Assembly (NCBI RefSeq): GCF_002994745.2
Contig: NC_037090.1
Coordinates: 21,192,001-21,256,000 of the forward strand
Direction of reading: 5' to 3'
Length of the DNA stretch: 64,000 bases
Origin: Rosa chinensis
Lineage: Eukaryota; Streptophyta; Magnoliopsida; Rosales; Rosaceae
Position 1 is the first letter of the stretch, and each line of letters begins with the position of its first letter. Below, one piece after another: positions 45,124 to 58,287 of the stretch. A program made the position numbers and the translations under genes. The notes under the pieces are model-generated. The model was not told the DNA's origin. It worked only from the letters and a program-made list of their open reading frames with translations, and did not search any database.

Positions 45124-45707
45124 TTTGGGAGCGACATTTGTGAGGGTCAGAGAGGTACCCTACATCAGCAAAACCCATCAAAATATCACTATTATTGTGA
45201 AGGACGAAGAGAGGACGCCAGCCACCTACGGCGGCGGAGCGTGCTCCCCCATCTCTGGCCAGTGGCGCACAGTATTGACGATGGCCTTTGGGCCAATGGA
45301 GTCCGAATCCATTCTTTCATCCATTCTTTTCTCTCTGTAGGGATAAAATAAGCCCATATCAATTTTGCCTTTTAAGTATCGAAAGATTGTCTTTACACCA
45401 GTCAAATGGCGACGTGTTGGCGCAGAGCTATGTCAAGTTAACAAGTTCACAGTGAATGAAATATCCGGTCTTATATATTGAGCTAAGTATAATAATGCGT
45501 CTATTGCACTTAGATATTACACTTCAGCCTCTAAAACGTCTTGATCCTTATCCTTTGGATGAAATGGATCTTTCCAGGCTCAAGACTACAGCCAATCATG
45601 GGAGTACTCACAAGCTTTACTTTATCATCATTAAAGCACCTTAGTATTTTCTGAGTATATGTTGACTGATGGATCAAAATCCCATCGCTACGGTGCTCGA
45701 GTTCTAA

Positions 45708-46623
45708 TCAGTGACAAAACCGTGTTTTCTCAAGATCTTTAATCTCAAATTCGGATTTCAAATATTTAGCAGTTTCCTTTAACTCATCTAGAGTTCCAAT
45801 CAGGTTTATGTCATCAACATAAACTACTACAATTGCAACTGGAACTTGTCCTTTTAATGAACACGCATGGGCATATTTCATTGTTGACATATCTCTTCCC
45901 AATCAAGTAGTCACTTAGACGGTTATACCACATCCGTCCGGATTGTTTCAATCCATATAGTGAGTGTTTTAATCTTATAGAAAATGCGCTCCGTGGTTTA
46001 GAGCCCCACTTGATTTGGATAACTGAAATCTATTTGGAACCTTCATATCTATCTCTGAATCTAGATCCCCATAGAGATATGTTGTAACCACATCCATAAG
46101 CTGCATGTCAAGTTTTTCAAAAACTACCAAACTGACAAGATAGCGTAACGTTATGACGTCCATTATGGGAGAATATGTCCCCTAGTAGTCGATTGCAGGC
46201 AGTTGCGAAAAACCTTGTGCCACAAGGCGGGCTTTATAATACGCTTTCTAACAAACACCCATTTATGGCCAACAAGCTTTACACTTGGGGGTGTTAGCGT
46301 TACTGGCCCAAATACTTGTCTCTTTGCTAGTGAATCCAATTTAGCCTGGATCACATCTTTCCATTTAGGCCAATCTGCTCTTTGTTGGCATTCTTCAACA
46401 GAGCGAGGCTCGATATCATCATGTTCTATAATTCATTTTGTAACAGAATATGCAAAGGCATCTTCAAGAATAATGGAATCTCTATTCAATGTCTCATGTA
46501 CACTAGTGTAATTTATTAATATCTCTCTATTCTCTGAAATTGGTTTTGACATTGGAGCGTCCCCCAATGATGTCTTTTGGACATAACCATAATTTGGAAT
46601 ATTCTCATAAGATGAATTATTTG
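45708..46623 (-). pseudogene. Copia reverse transcriptase fragments
   Basis: Three short minus-strand frames give successive parts of the domain. 46354-46163 gives IQAKLDSLAKRQVFGPV and GHKWVFVRKR. 46163-45975 gives LRYLVSLVVFEKLDMQLMDV and TTYLYGDLDSEI. 45902-45708 gives the catalytic VVVYVDDINLIG and LKSEFEIKDL. Stops and frame changes separate them. The sequence toward 46623 continues the pol gene up to the point where the hAT element is inserted. Confidence 0.88.
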
Positions 46624-48189
46624 TAGGCCTGGGATCAGGTCGGTTCCTGTGAAAAAGTTGTGGAATAGAGATGGAAAAATAACTCTTATAATCGGTTTGG
46701 TTGTGTTAACAAATTTCTTGGAACCATTTTGGAATCGAATCGACTCTAAATGGTTCAGTTCTTGTCTTTTTTTGGTTCCTTAAGAACTTGTTCTTGTGCC
46801 TGGAGCCGTTTCTAAATAACACAAATAAGTGGCTGCATAAAAAATTAATTTCATAGTGCAAAGACATCATAAATACAAATTTATTCACTTTTAAGTTAAG
46901 TTACACCCATTTCAAACATCAAAGTTCAAACTTAACAAATTGAAAAGTTACAATTAACCAACAGATCCAATTATCCAAACTTCCAAAGTAGTGAAAGTAC
47001 TGAAGCTACTTTTGCAAGCCTAGATGAAAAACAGAAAAGACATTAAGTGAATAAGTTCAATTCATGATTTGAATCTTGAAGTAGGAATGCAGCAAGAAAG
47101 CAAGCAGATCTCCAAGGCAGCAAGCATGTCCAACTTCAATATTTCCACAAGCCTGAAATCAAGACGACAAGCAATAATGCAATATCATTATGAATAACCC
47201 CTGTTTGAACAGAAACTGCATTAATAAGGACACGATTTTCTGCATTCTCTTAAAACATTCATATTCATCTCACTAAGCGCGCATTATCAAGCTTGCAACT
47301 GCAATATTGCATTTATCAACACACTTTTCAATTCTTTCACAACACACTAGCAACTGAAATTTGCATTCATAGTTACACACACATTTCACTTTTTTTTTTT
47401 TACAAAACTGGAATCTGCATCACAAGATTGGAACTTGCATTCACAAGACTTCATACATTTTTCACAAAACATAAACCTGCATTCACACTCTAGCAACTAA
47501 AATCTGCATTCAATCATTCATAGTTTCATACACACACATTTCACTTTCACAACATTCTAGCAAATGAAATCTGCATTCTTTAGCATACATGGCACAAAAT
47601 GATAATTGGAGGACCACCTTTAAATGATATAGCAACTAGCACAACATGAATATACACTTTATACTTACATTCTTTCAAGTTCATTTTTTGGCTGCTTTTG
47701 CTGCATCAGATTTCTTGTGCAGTCTTGGGGCCTTTGCTGCCTTTTCTGCATCACTCTTCTCTCTTTTTTCTATTTCTTCTTTCTCTTGTTTTGCATTTAC
47801 AAAAGTAAAAGACACAAAAGAGGCAGTAAGCACAATGATTATAAAAAATGAACACATAACAACTTAAACATCATAGTCTAACATTCATACATATATTTTA
47901 CCTTTCTCAACAGATTCAAGCCACACCATTTTCTCTGGTGTAGGAGTGTATTCTAGGCCTTGAATTATAACGCCCCAAACTGCATAATTCCCAAACTTCA
48001 GAAATTCATAATAAATAGGCTGGGTGTCTGAAAAGTTCCCTGAAAATTACCACGAACTCTTTGTGCCATGTACTTTATTATAGAGTCTAAATTTTGAAGA
48101 CTTCACCTTGTGAAAAATCTCAATAATTATTCCCAAAGATTTTAACAATTACCGAGATCGTCAAATTTATTCCAAACGATCTCACCTTA
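46624..48189 (-). other. hAT 3' non-coding part with short repeats
   Basis: Between the transposase end and the left terminus. Contains GCAACTGAAATCTGCATTCA-type words repeated at about 47300-47580 and a Lys/Ala-rich minus-strand patch at 47820-47690 (KREKSDAEKAAKAPRLHKKS) that may be a captured or unrelated exon. No conserved domain. Confidence 0.5.
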
Positions 48190-50351
48190 TCTCGATAGTT
48201 TTTCTAGGGCTCACATGAATGCTATCAAACTTTAGCCAAGTTTGGAGGCAAATTAAGGCCTCCCCAAATCTAGGAGTTAATGAACTCCGAAGTGGAACAA
48301 TCACCCTCTTGTCAGTGCTGAAGCATGATTCAGATGCCACGATGGAGACTTGAATTGCTAAAACATCCTTAGCAACTAATTGCAGATTGAGATACTTGCT
48401 TCCATTAAGCTTCCACCAAGTCCATATCTTGAAATCAGTCCTACAACAATTGCATCACCTTCTTCTAACTCCCTATCCCAATCCTCAAGAAGTTCTGCCA
48501 TCTTGCCACTCACATTTTTGGAATGATAGCTGCTACTGGTGCTGCCAGCAACTTGTTCCAACACTCTGCTACCTCTTTGGCTACTTTGAGTACCAAATAT
48601 AGAAGCATACAAATCTGTTAGACTGGTCACCAAGTCCTTCACTTCTCCCGCTTTTTTCTTCACTGTTTCATCATCGAAATTCAACATTTTTTGGCAAACT
48701 CTTTGGAAGTTTAACAGCTTATACCTTGGATCCAAGACTAGAGTAACTAGCAGCAGTTGGTTGCAATCATCTAAGGATCCAAAGTTCTTCTTGTACTTGC
48801 TCTTCATTTTTACAGCCATGTGAAACAACAATTTTTCAGACTCACTTCCATCCGATGAATAGGGCTGCATACACAAGTCCTCAATTTATGATTCAATCGT
48901 GACCATGTTATGGAAGGCTTTGGGTGCATTAGGGTGGATTGTTGCACTCACCCTCACTACTATGTCAAAGAAAACCTTCAAAAACTCAGAAAAACACCAG
49001 GCTTGTCCCAATCTGCTTCATTTTGTGGCCTTATCCTTTTCGTTGAGTTTCGCGGCCTTGCTTCACCAAAATTATCTTCCTCCTCCTCATATTCTTCCTC
49101 ATTCTCATCGAAGTAACTCCTTCACTTCCAATCCTCCTTAGCCATCCTATCAAACCCTCGTTTAAGCTGCAATGCAGTAAAATTATGTAGGTGGAATTCC
49201 ACCTTGTTGGAACATCTAAAACACAAACTTTATTACTGTCTAAATTTTCATTTTCGACACAAAGCTTAAAAGCATTAAGCCTAGATGGTGAGCTTCTAAC
49301 ATATTGAACTGCGTTTCTAATGCTAGCTAGCAATAGACTTGTCCAAAATATGCAAACCAGACTTAACGATCAAGTTCACTATGTGAGCCAAGTATCTCAC
49401 ATGTAGAAACTTCCCTCCCACTACTTGTTGTTGATCAAGATTGCACAATTTTTTCCTAATGTAATCAATCACCACCTTGTTGGCTGAAGCATTATCTATG
49501 CTAATGGTTAAAACCCTCTTGATTCCTCATTGCATCAAAGAACACTCAAGAATCTTACCTATGGTATTTCCCTGATGGTTTGGAATTAAACAGAAGTTAA
49601 ACACCATCTTGTGCATTCTCCATCTATTATCTATGAAATGAGTTGTAATAACCATGTAGTACGTTTATGTTTTGAACCGATGTCCAAGGATTGGCTGTCA
49701 AACACACATAATGGTTGTTTAGCTCCTTCTTCAGCTCTGCCTTCTTTGCGTCGTACATCCCCAAGAAGGTTTTCACTATGGTTTTCCTATAGGGAATGGT
49801 GAAATTAGGGACTGCTACCTTACATAACTTTTTATATCCTAGTCTTTCAATGGCACTAAATGGGAGTTCATCAATTACAATAATTTTAGTTGCAGCTATG
49901 ACACAATTATCTTGAGTCCAATTTAAAACAACATCATCAAACCCATCGAAGTTAAGATAAGTCTGACCCTTGCTTAAATCTGTTCTACCAGGGTATCCAG
50001 TGCAAACTTGCTCAATGTGTTTTCTAAGACTGCTAGTTCCATTGTTAGTAAAATGACAAGCAAGATGAGTAGGGCAATACTTACACTGTGCCCTCTTGGT
50101 ATTCCCAACAATAGTTTCCTTTCCATCAACAGTCTAGATGATGAGATGATCTTCCTTGGTGAAGTGCTGCCAGACCTGGGACCTCTCTTTTGTCACAACA
50201 GTCTACTTTTCCTTTTCCTCTTCATTGTAGCAGACTTTGTCTTCTTCGATTACATATTAGGCACTTCCTCTGCATTCTTCGGAGACTTGCCTGATTCTTC
50301 ACTTCCACTTCCATTTACAGGGACAATATCAACAACCATTGTTGAATCCAT
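48190..50351 (-). pseudogene. hAT transposase pseudogene (BED finger to dimerisation domain)
   Basis: From an ATG at 50351 (minus) the reading gives a BED-type zinc finger, CKYCPTHLACHFTNNGTSSL followed by KHIEQVCTGYPG. Next are the ELPF-type conserved block (IVIDELPFSAIERLGYKKL), the core with LDVPTRWNSTYIILL (49333-49031), and a C-terminal part with LVTLVLDPRYKLLNF (48876-48376). The hAT dimerisation block, AKDVLAIQVSIVASESCFST, lies in a shifted frame near 48400-48260. Several stops and frame changes (for example near 50250, 49340 and 48376) mean no functional protein. Family members cut and paste the element in the nucleus. Confidence 0.87.
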
Positions 50352-51164
50352 GTTGGCCTACATACAAATGAAACCATACCACAAATAAGCTCAAAGACCA
50401 CGATGTAAGAATTAACACATACAAGAACAATAAACAGATATTGTTGGAGGCCTGGATCTTTTCAATTTCACTCAAGAGGAGCTTACGGGAAGAAATCAAG
50501 GGCTGAAGTCTCTGGACTCTAGAGGTTTGTGAGTCAGAAACGGGAAGAAATCATGGGAACTGGATTCAAATGAAGAGGATAAATTGGTCAGATTTCACAG
50601 ACAAAAAGTGATGGCCAAACATCCTATTATAATTGAAAATTTAAAATTGCAGATCGATGAGAGATTGAGAGTACAATGAGCTTACCAGTTTATGGGTTCC
50701 AGACTTTGAGAGAAGTGAGACGATCGTATAGGTTTTGATCAATAGAATTGGGGTTTCATGTTTCGTGTTCATGAGGCGGGTTTGAAAGAGTTTGAGAGAG
50801 GAGATAGTTTTTTAGGATTTCGATCAAATGGATAGGAGATGAGATGGGAAATTTCTGATCGCATTTGGAACTAAGTTAGTGCATGATCACATGAGAAGGG
50901 GTTTATTTTACAGGAATAAGCTTGGCCCTATTATTCAATTATAATTTGGCATCTGTATTTTAGTTCCAAGTAAGTTTTAAAAACAAGCACCGGAACCGAA
51001 CAGAGAAGGCATCACCAGGGACTGAACCGATAAACATGTAAGCACATATGTTGTAAAACTGAACTGAACTGAGATTTTCGTTGCAGTTTGGTGCGTTTCT
51101 TCTTGTTCCAGATCCTAGGCCTAATTATTTATATTGATGATTAATGGACTATTTGGTGCCAAAC

Positions 51165-52740
51165 TTACTTTCTTTCTTGGCAAGAATCCATTGAACCTGT
51201 GGGCCTTCCACGCTTCCTAGTGGGAGCCATGGCCTTAGCCACAACGCCATCCTCAATATGGACGGTGGCGCCGTCCTCAATAACCCTAGGGACAACGTCT
51301 TGTCCTCTATGTTTAGAGACATCAATCCTTGCAGGCACGTTTGCAGCAGGTATATGTGATCTCGTCACTTTAGCGATATCAGTAAAACGCATCAGGCATC
51401 AAATCTGCTATGTTCTGAAGATCTCCGCATTTCAATGTCAGACTGTGTGATTCGGGGATCAAGATGAGACAAAGTGGGGACAGACCACGACAATTCTTGT
51501 CGTTCTTGTTGAATATTTTTGTTCTTATCTCCTCCTAACGACCGGAAGACTGTCTCATCAAAGTGACAATCTGCAAATCTAGTGATAAAGAGATCGCCTA
51601 TCAAGGGTTCTAAATAGTGGATAATGATTGGATAATCATATCCAACATAAATGCTTAATCGTCTTTGAGGACCCAATTTGGTGCACTGTGACACGGCACA
51701 ATTGGCACATAAACTGCACACCCAAATATGCGTAAGTGTGAGACATCAAGCTCATATCCAGTAACCATCTGGATGCGGAAAAAGGTTGAGTGGCAGTAGG
51801 CTTCAGACAAATAAGCACAACTGCAAGCAATATTGCATATCCCCAAGCAGAAACAGGGAGATTGGTGAGCATAACCAATGCTCTAGCAACCTTTTGAAGT
51901 CTTTTAATGGCAGCTTCTACGAGACCATTTTGGGTGTGAACATGAGAAATTGGATGTTCAACTTCAATCCTGATGGACATGCAATAATCATCAAAAGTTT
52001 TTTATATAAACTCCCCATCATTGTCAAGACGGATTGACTTAATAAGATGATCGGGGTGGTGAGCCATTAACTTAATAATTTGTGCTAGGAGTTTAGCAAA
52101 TACAACGTTCCTTATGGACAAAAGCATGATATGTAACCAACGTGTCGATGCATCAACCAACACCATAAAATATCTAAATGGCCCGTAAGGTGGTTGACCA
52201 GGTCCACAAATATCACCTTGGATTCTTTGCAAGAATGGAATATTTTTTTTAGTGTCATTTGCATAGGATGGTCTCGATCGTAATTTTACTAAAGAGTAGG
52301 CTTTGCAGATCGAAAGATGGGCTTTAGAAGCAACCAATGAGGATTTTGGTTGAGCCATAAAGTCATAATCGACTTGAGAAGTAAAGAGTGGAGCCAAGTC
52401 TCCATACATGGCGTCAAAGCCATGATTTTGCCTCAGGGGGATCACGGTACTGGCGTTGGCCGGCGGCAGTTCGGTGCAATGCACTAATTGAATCGACTTT
52501 TGATTCTTACTTCTCTTTGTTCTGAAGAAGGGATGTCTGTGTGAAGTCTTTAATATACGAATCATCATGTCACGACTTGGGTGTCCCAAACGGTAATGTC
52601 AAAGCCTATATGTGTCTGAATCTCATAAGTCATCTCTCATGACATGATTAGATTCAATGATTAGAATAGTGGTTGCATACAACCCATCATAATGACACAT
52701 AAGTTTGTCTAATACTCGTTTATATCTGTAGTCATTAGAG
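51165..52740 (-). pseudogene. Copia integrase region
   Basis: From 52740 the minus strand shows the GAG-pre-integrase block (ITSNDYRYKRVLDKLM, later LGHPSRDMMIRIL). Integrase follows, with QGDICGPGQPPYGPFRYFMV (first catalytic Asp in GDI), IKSIRLDNDGEF (second Asp) and HTQNGLVEAAIKRLQ (catalytic Glu). Toward 51165 is the linker typical of copia, RKRGRPTGSMD. Frames change near 51980-52002 and 51700-51640, and stops occur near 52610. The reading continues beyond 51165 into the hAT insertion and resumes at 46623. Confidence 0.9.
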
Positions 52741-52789
52741 ATGATGCGCTACAAGAGAAAATAGCAAAAGCGAGGAATTTCATTATGAC

Positions 52790-53930
52790 AACCCAAAAAT
52801 CGTAGCAAAAACTTGGCAAATACGAGGAAATTTCAGTTGTCGCACATGACCCCATCGGCGACAACCAATTTGTCGCATAAAGTAGGTATTTGCGACAAAT
52901 TGACAGTTGTTGCCAATTTGACATTATGCGACACCCAATTCCTCGCAAAATGTCAATTACGCGACAATTTCTACAAACTGTCGGTTAATGTTTGTGTGAC
53001 AATTTTAACTTCCTCACAAAAGATTAATTATGCGACGATTTTTGCGGATTGTCATTTAATCTTTCTGTGACAACTAGATTTTTGTCGCTGAAGACTGATT
53101 CAGTGACCACTTCTATGAGTTGTCGATAAATGATTATGTGACAACCTTACATTCCTCACTGAAAATCAATTTGGCAACAACTTTAATAGGTTGTCGCTTA
53201 ATGTTTATGTGACAATTTGAATTTCCTCACTGAAAACTAATTAGGCGACGACTTCTACTAGTTGTCGGTTAATGTTTAAGTGACAGCTTTAATTTTCTCG
53301 CAAAAGACCTATAAGGTGACGACTTTTACAGGTTATCGCTTGATGATTATGTGACAACCTGTACTTCCTCGCTAAAAATCAATTAGGCGACAACTTTTAC
53401 GAGTTGTTGATTAATGTTAATGTGATAACTTTAATTTTCTTGCAAAAAACCAATTAGGCGACGACTTCTACAGGTTGTCGCTTGATGATTATGTGACAAC
53501 TTGAACTTCCTCACTAAAAACCAATTAGGCGTAGAAGTTGTCGCTTAATGTTTATGTAACAACTTTAATTTTCTCACAAAAGGCCAATTAGGCTACGACC
53601 TCTACTGGTTGTTGCTTTATATTTATGTGACAACATGAAATTCCTCGCATACAACTTATATGAATTATCGTTTAATGTTTATGCGACAACTTTAAATTTC
53701 TCACAAAAGACCAATTAAATGGTAGCTTCTACTGATTGTCTCTTTATGCTTCTGTAACAAGTGAAAATTCCTCACAGAATACCAAATTAGGCAACAAGTT
53801 CTATGTGTTGTCGCTCATTGCGTATGTGACTACTTGAACTTTCTCACATATTTGTTATACAACTCAAGCTTTCTCGCATAAAAACAATTAGGTCATGACT
53901 GCTTATATGTGTTTTCGCTTAATTGAAAAT
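52790..53930. repeat. Array of GCGACAACT / AGTTGTCGC units
   Basis: Roughly fifteen diverged units with a period near 60-70 bp. Each unit carries a GCGACGACTTCTACAGGTTG-like word (a short inverted repeat), then TCGCTTAATGTTTATGTGAC, TTTAATTTTCTCGCAAAAGA and CCAATTAGGCGAC. Units alternate in the middle word (TTTAATTTTCTCGC or TTGAACTTCCTCGC). This is the pattern of transposase-binding subterminal repeats. Confidence 0.85.
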
Positions 53931-54531
53931 ACTAAGATTAACCATCTATTTTTTTTAATCACTGATAACTGAAAAATCTCAAATTTGATTTAGTTTGTGC
54001 ATAATGATCCCTTTGAGACTAACACATTAGTTTGAAGATGACTCTTTTGTCTTTTTGCATCGGGATATCTTTGGTCTTCAATCTTGTTGACTCATTCTAG
54101 TCACCTATTGAGTTCAATCTAAGAGACCTCTTATCTTAGGTTCAATCTATGAGACCTCTTGAATCGTCTCCGTTCAAGTGCCTCTTGAGTTCTTATTCAT
54201 TGTCCTCATAGCTATTGAACCTCTTGAATCGTCCCTACTAAGGGATCCTTTTTTTTTTTTTTTTTGTCTTTCTTTTGCCATTTTAAGGGATAGCTTATGG
54301 GATCCACTAATTTACCATAAGTGAATATGAAAGGTTAAGGTTGGACATATTCGGTACATCTAGTTAGTCACCTTAACAATTATCAATTTGGCTGAAAGTG
54401 TGCAGAAGTAATCTACTCATAGAAACCTAAAAATTGAATAATCAATTTGTCGATACGTGATCAAAATATGAGCCCCACAAATGATTTCTTAAAATGACAA
54501 AAACAGAAAAGAATATATTAATAGAAGAACC

Positions 54532-54564
<33 letters not shown>

Positions 54565-55093
54565 TAGTGAATTTAGTGTATCGTTATTATTGATAATAGG
54601 TTTGCTACTAGCTAGTTGCTACACTATTTATATAGTTGCTATCTATTTTCCTTTTTTTTTAATTGATATTATTTTTTTACATAATTATTTTCCTTTTTTT
54701 TATCAGAGTTATTATTTTTCTTTTGTTTAGGCCGACACCAATTTATATGGCTGAAATTGTTTGTTTTAGATGGATGGCTAAGATTCATTTAAGATTAGGG
54801 TTAATAAGAGTCTTTAGCGGGTTAAGTTTAGGTGAAGAGGGGAAACGAGAGAAGACAAAAAATGGGGCAGGAGAAGAGCAATAAGCCGTGGTTGAAAATA
54901 GGCTAAAGGAAGAAAAAAGAAGAAGACGATCAAAGAGCGAGAATTGACAGCTAATTAGTTTCCTACTTATTCAATTAGATCTTAGAACTATTAGTTTTAG
55001 TGATATCATATTTCTTCTTATGTGTTTTTGGTGCTTATTTTCGTTGGGGCGATTGACATCTTTAAGGACGCTCAGGTGGAATATTATGAGTGG
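53931..55093. other. Element interior, no gene seen
   Basis: AT-rich, with an (AT)n run at about 54531-54556. GAGACCTCTTGAATCGT-type words repeat near 54125-54230. No protein family was recognised. Confidence 0.5.
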
Positions 55094-55262
55094 GAGTGTA
55101 TTCCATGCACCGTCAGTGCATGGGTACTTGCAATGTAAATGGATGTAATTTTTTTGATATTAAAATATATAAAGGAGTGGATTAGATGAGTGGTTGTTAT
55201 TTTTTTAGAGATTAAAATAATCTACAGTGCACTTGCACTGTCGGTGCATACAATCCTCTCTA
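55094..55262. mobile_element. Small fold-back MITE
   Basis: Left end GAGTGTATTCCATGCACCGT mirrors the right end GACAGTGCA...CTCTC: the inverted right terminus reads GAGAGGATTGTATGCACCGA. Match is about 27 bp with some mismatches; total length is 169 bp. A target duplication is not clear. Confidence 0.6.
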
Positions 55263-55461
55263 GCCTTCTTCGAATGCTAACCAGGGTGTGTAGTTTTGAG
55301 TCTCTCGGAATGGGTCATGCTTTTTTCTTGCAGCAGTAATGAAGCCAGGCACGTATTTCTAAATTCAGAGTTTAATATCTAATTTCTAGGATCGTAGAGT
55401 TTGTCAAGAAGCATTGAAATGGCAATAATTACAATGTTTGTTATTAATCTTTCTATTATGT

Positions 55462-58287
55462 TGTAACATCCCGTATCTTAATTTATCCGTTTACTAGTCA
55501 TTTGGACGGTAAACGACAACTATTTTCACTTTTACTATCGTTTTGGTACTTTTAGTGGCCATAAAAGTTGACTTTTTGTTCGGGTCAAAATTTGAGAAAA
55601 TTTCCTTCATGAAAGTTGTAGAGGACGTTAAACCGAGCGTGTGCATATATGGTACGTAAAAATCGGAGTTCGTATGTGAAAGTTATAAGTGAAAAGGTGA
55701 ATTTACTGTTTATGGTAACTCTCTATATATAAGGAAACTTACCGAGGTAAGTTCCCATTTTCAGAACTTACCCTGACCCTCTCTCTCCCCTCTCCCTCTT
55801 CCCCCGCGTCGCCCTCTCTTTTTCTTTTTCCGATTTCTTCACAGTCCGGCGTCCGATCGATGTGATTCCAGTTGTCCTTGGACCGTCTCTTCCTCCTCTA
55901 TACGATGGTATCAGTGGGTATCGGTGATTTGGCCGGAAAACCCCGAATTTATGCAATCATTGTTACTGTAGCAATTTGCTTCTCCGGTGAAATTCTCCAG
56001 TTTTCGGCTATCTCCGGAGGGAAAATTGGTTCTATTAGGAGCGCCTCGAGTCACTGATCATATTCCCTCAAGACTTCTAGCTGAAATTTCCACGTTTGGA
56101 AGGTGAATTTGAAGGATTTCCAAATTGGTGGGTTTGGAGATTTCCGGGTTTGTGTTCATCGGCAAAATTGGAGTACTTCAAGGTATTTTCTCACTTGGTC
56201 ACAGTTATGAAAAATGCTTAGAATGTTGAGATGATTATGTGGTTGAAATTTGGTGGCCGGAGGAGGAGTTGGCCGCCGCATGAACAGTGTCATGCGTGAA
56301 CAGTGCGATGCGTGAACACTAGTGGCGTTTAAACAGTAATTTAAATTCTATTTTTTTTAGCCCATTAAATCCTATAAATTGTGTAGAGCTTGTATGTGAA
56401 GTTTGGTAATTTTTGGGGAAACTTGGAATTAATTATGAATTTTTGAAGTTTAGGGTGGTTTTGATTATTAAATTACGAGAATCCGACCGTCGGATATCTC
56501 TCGGTTCTGCCTTGGAACCTTTAAATTAACGAATTGGTATTAGTGGTATAATTTGGGCTGAATCCGAGAAGAATTGGGGAGATGATTTATGAGGATTCGA
56601 TTTTGAGAATCGTATTTAATTAGAATAGTTATTCACGGAATATATTTATGTATAGGGCGTCGTACCGAGCTATTGCTCGATGACGGAACTCGAATGCATG
56701 ATCGTCGGAATAGTACTGTGAGTGGACTTTTTTTAAAAAAAAAATGATGCATGCATTTATTTCTTAAAGTAATGCTCTAGTTATTTATTATATTACATTT
56801 TGAGCATATAATTGTTTTCGGATTCCTGATTTTGATTTATGACGAGGAATTACTTTCATTGATGAGTTTCATGAAGTGATTATGAATTATTCCGGTTGTG
56901 ATTTTTGGATATTAATTTTGTTATGCCCGGATTCGAAACTTTGAATTATGTTGTTTTTCAACAAAGTATTTTCCATGGTATTTTCCAAAATGAAATATTA
57001 GTTCATTATTGAACTTCCTTGCTTATTCATTATTGACCCGAGAATATTTTGGCGTGTGGGACACGCCGTTGAGTTATTGATCTTTCCTATTTATTTATCG
57101 ACTTTCGATTTTGGCATTGGGAATGCCTTGATGATGATTTGAGAATTGGTTTTGTTTCGGTTTACGGGGATTACGATTTATTATTATTTCTCGCCTTTTT
57201 GCTATTGATTGGGAGATACTTTTGGCGTGTGGGACACGTCGTTGGAAATTCTTTTACGAGAGATGGGGGAAGCCTTTTGTATTTTGGATTTACTGGATTT
57301 TCGGTTATGTTTCCCTGTGCCATACTGAGGGGTGATGGGATTATTTATTTTGGATTTACTGGATTTTTCGCCTTTGTGGCGCGGTGATGGGATCACCGTA
57401 GCCCTCCGCCTTTGTGGCGCAGGTTACTGTCTCTGTGACAGTAATTCTGTAGCCCGGTATCCTATCGCTACACTTAGTGGCGTAAGGGTATATTACGAGA
57501 GTAATGGGAGTACTTTAGCCTGGGAGGCTATCACCCGAGCCTGGGAGGCTCATTCGTATGGCTATCATCTTCCCCTACTTATACTATTTTTGACTAGCGG
57601 GGACTAGTCTGAGTTTTCTTAACCAGCGGGGCTGGTCTTATATTTTCGAGTATTGAAATTTCAATCTTTTACTCTGTTGTTGTGGCTAGCGGGGCTAGTC
57701 GGTTTTCTGGAGTTCAACGTTTTTCGGATTACTTTCTTAAGTGTTTTATAAATGTTGCATGCATCCGGATTTTTTTTTTATATATCGAAAAATGTGGGAA
57801 AGTATGTAGTTTTATTTTGTTTTATTCATATTAAATTATTTATTTTTGTCCACTCACGCTAACGTGTTTTAAATTACTTTTCCCCTGGGCCCTTTGGTTT
57901 TCAAATGCCCAGTTTGCAGGCTAGGTTAATTGAGGTCGGGCGTACATGGAGTCGAGGCATAGCCAACAGCATTGCTTCCGCGTACTCATTCTATTTCTGT
58001 GTTCTTTACTACCTAATGGAATAGTATTGCTCTGATAACCTGTGAAATTAATCTTGTAATGTGGGTTGAGATTGTTATTTGTGAAATTGGAAGTTGATGT
58101 TATTTGGGGAGCAGGGTGGCTCCAGGAGAATAAGGATGAATGATTTAGAAGTGTAAATGTTTTCTACAGGTTTTGGGTAGTCCATTTTTAGGGGAAGTTC
58201 TGCCAAATTTTTGGTAGAATTTCTTCTAAGGTGGGCCCCACAGGGCCTCTTCGGATTTCGGGTTGAAATTTGGGGCGGGTCCTGTCA
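55462..58287 (+). mobile_element. Long LTR (solo LTR candidate), plus orientation
   Basis: Begins TGTAACATCCCGTATCTTAA and ends GGGGCGGGTCCTGTCA. It is the inverted-orientation relative of 36373-38615. Flanking pentamers TATGT and TCTGT share four of five bases. It is 2826 bp against 2243 bp for the other copy; the difference is mostly in the middle, where this copy has repeated words such as TTTGGCGTGTGGGACACG (near 57050 and 57220) and CGCCTTTGTGGCGC (twice near 57370-57420). No gag-pol is next to it. Confidence 0.75.

Larger units (their letters stand above)
46624..51123 (-). mobile_element. hAT transposon inserted in the copia pol gene
   Basis: A 4500-bp element. Left terminus is TAGGCCTGGGATCAGG and the inverted right terminus reads TAGGCCTAGGATCTGG. 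The 8-bp flanks ATTATTTG (46616-46623) and ATTATTTA (51124-51131) form a target duplication with one mismatch, as expected for hAT. The interior holds a decayed hAT transposase on the minus strand. Copia coding sequence resumes on both sides, which fixes the order of insertion: copia first, hAT second. Confidence 0.9.

Noticed and set aside
45125..45340. Plus-strand ORF of 71 codons
   Set aside because: Lies opposite the copia pol gene and has no motif.
50008..50388. Plus-strand ORF of 126 codons
   Set aside because: Antisense of the decayed hAT BED-finger region, which is the real signal on the minus strand.
52790..53930. Repeat array considered as a CRISPR-like array
   Set aside because: Units are diverged, there are no constant repeats with unique spacers, and the setting is a plant transposon.
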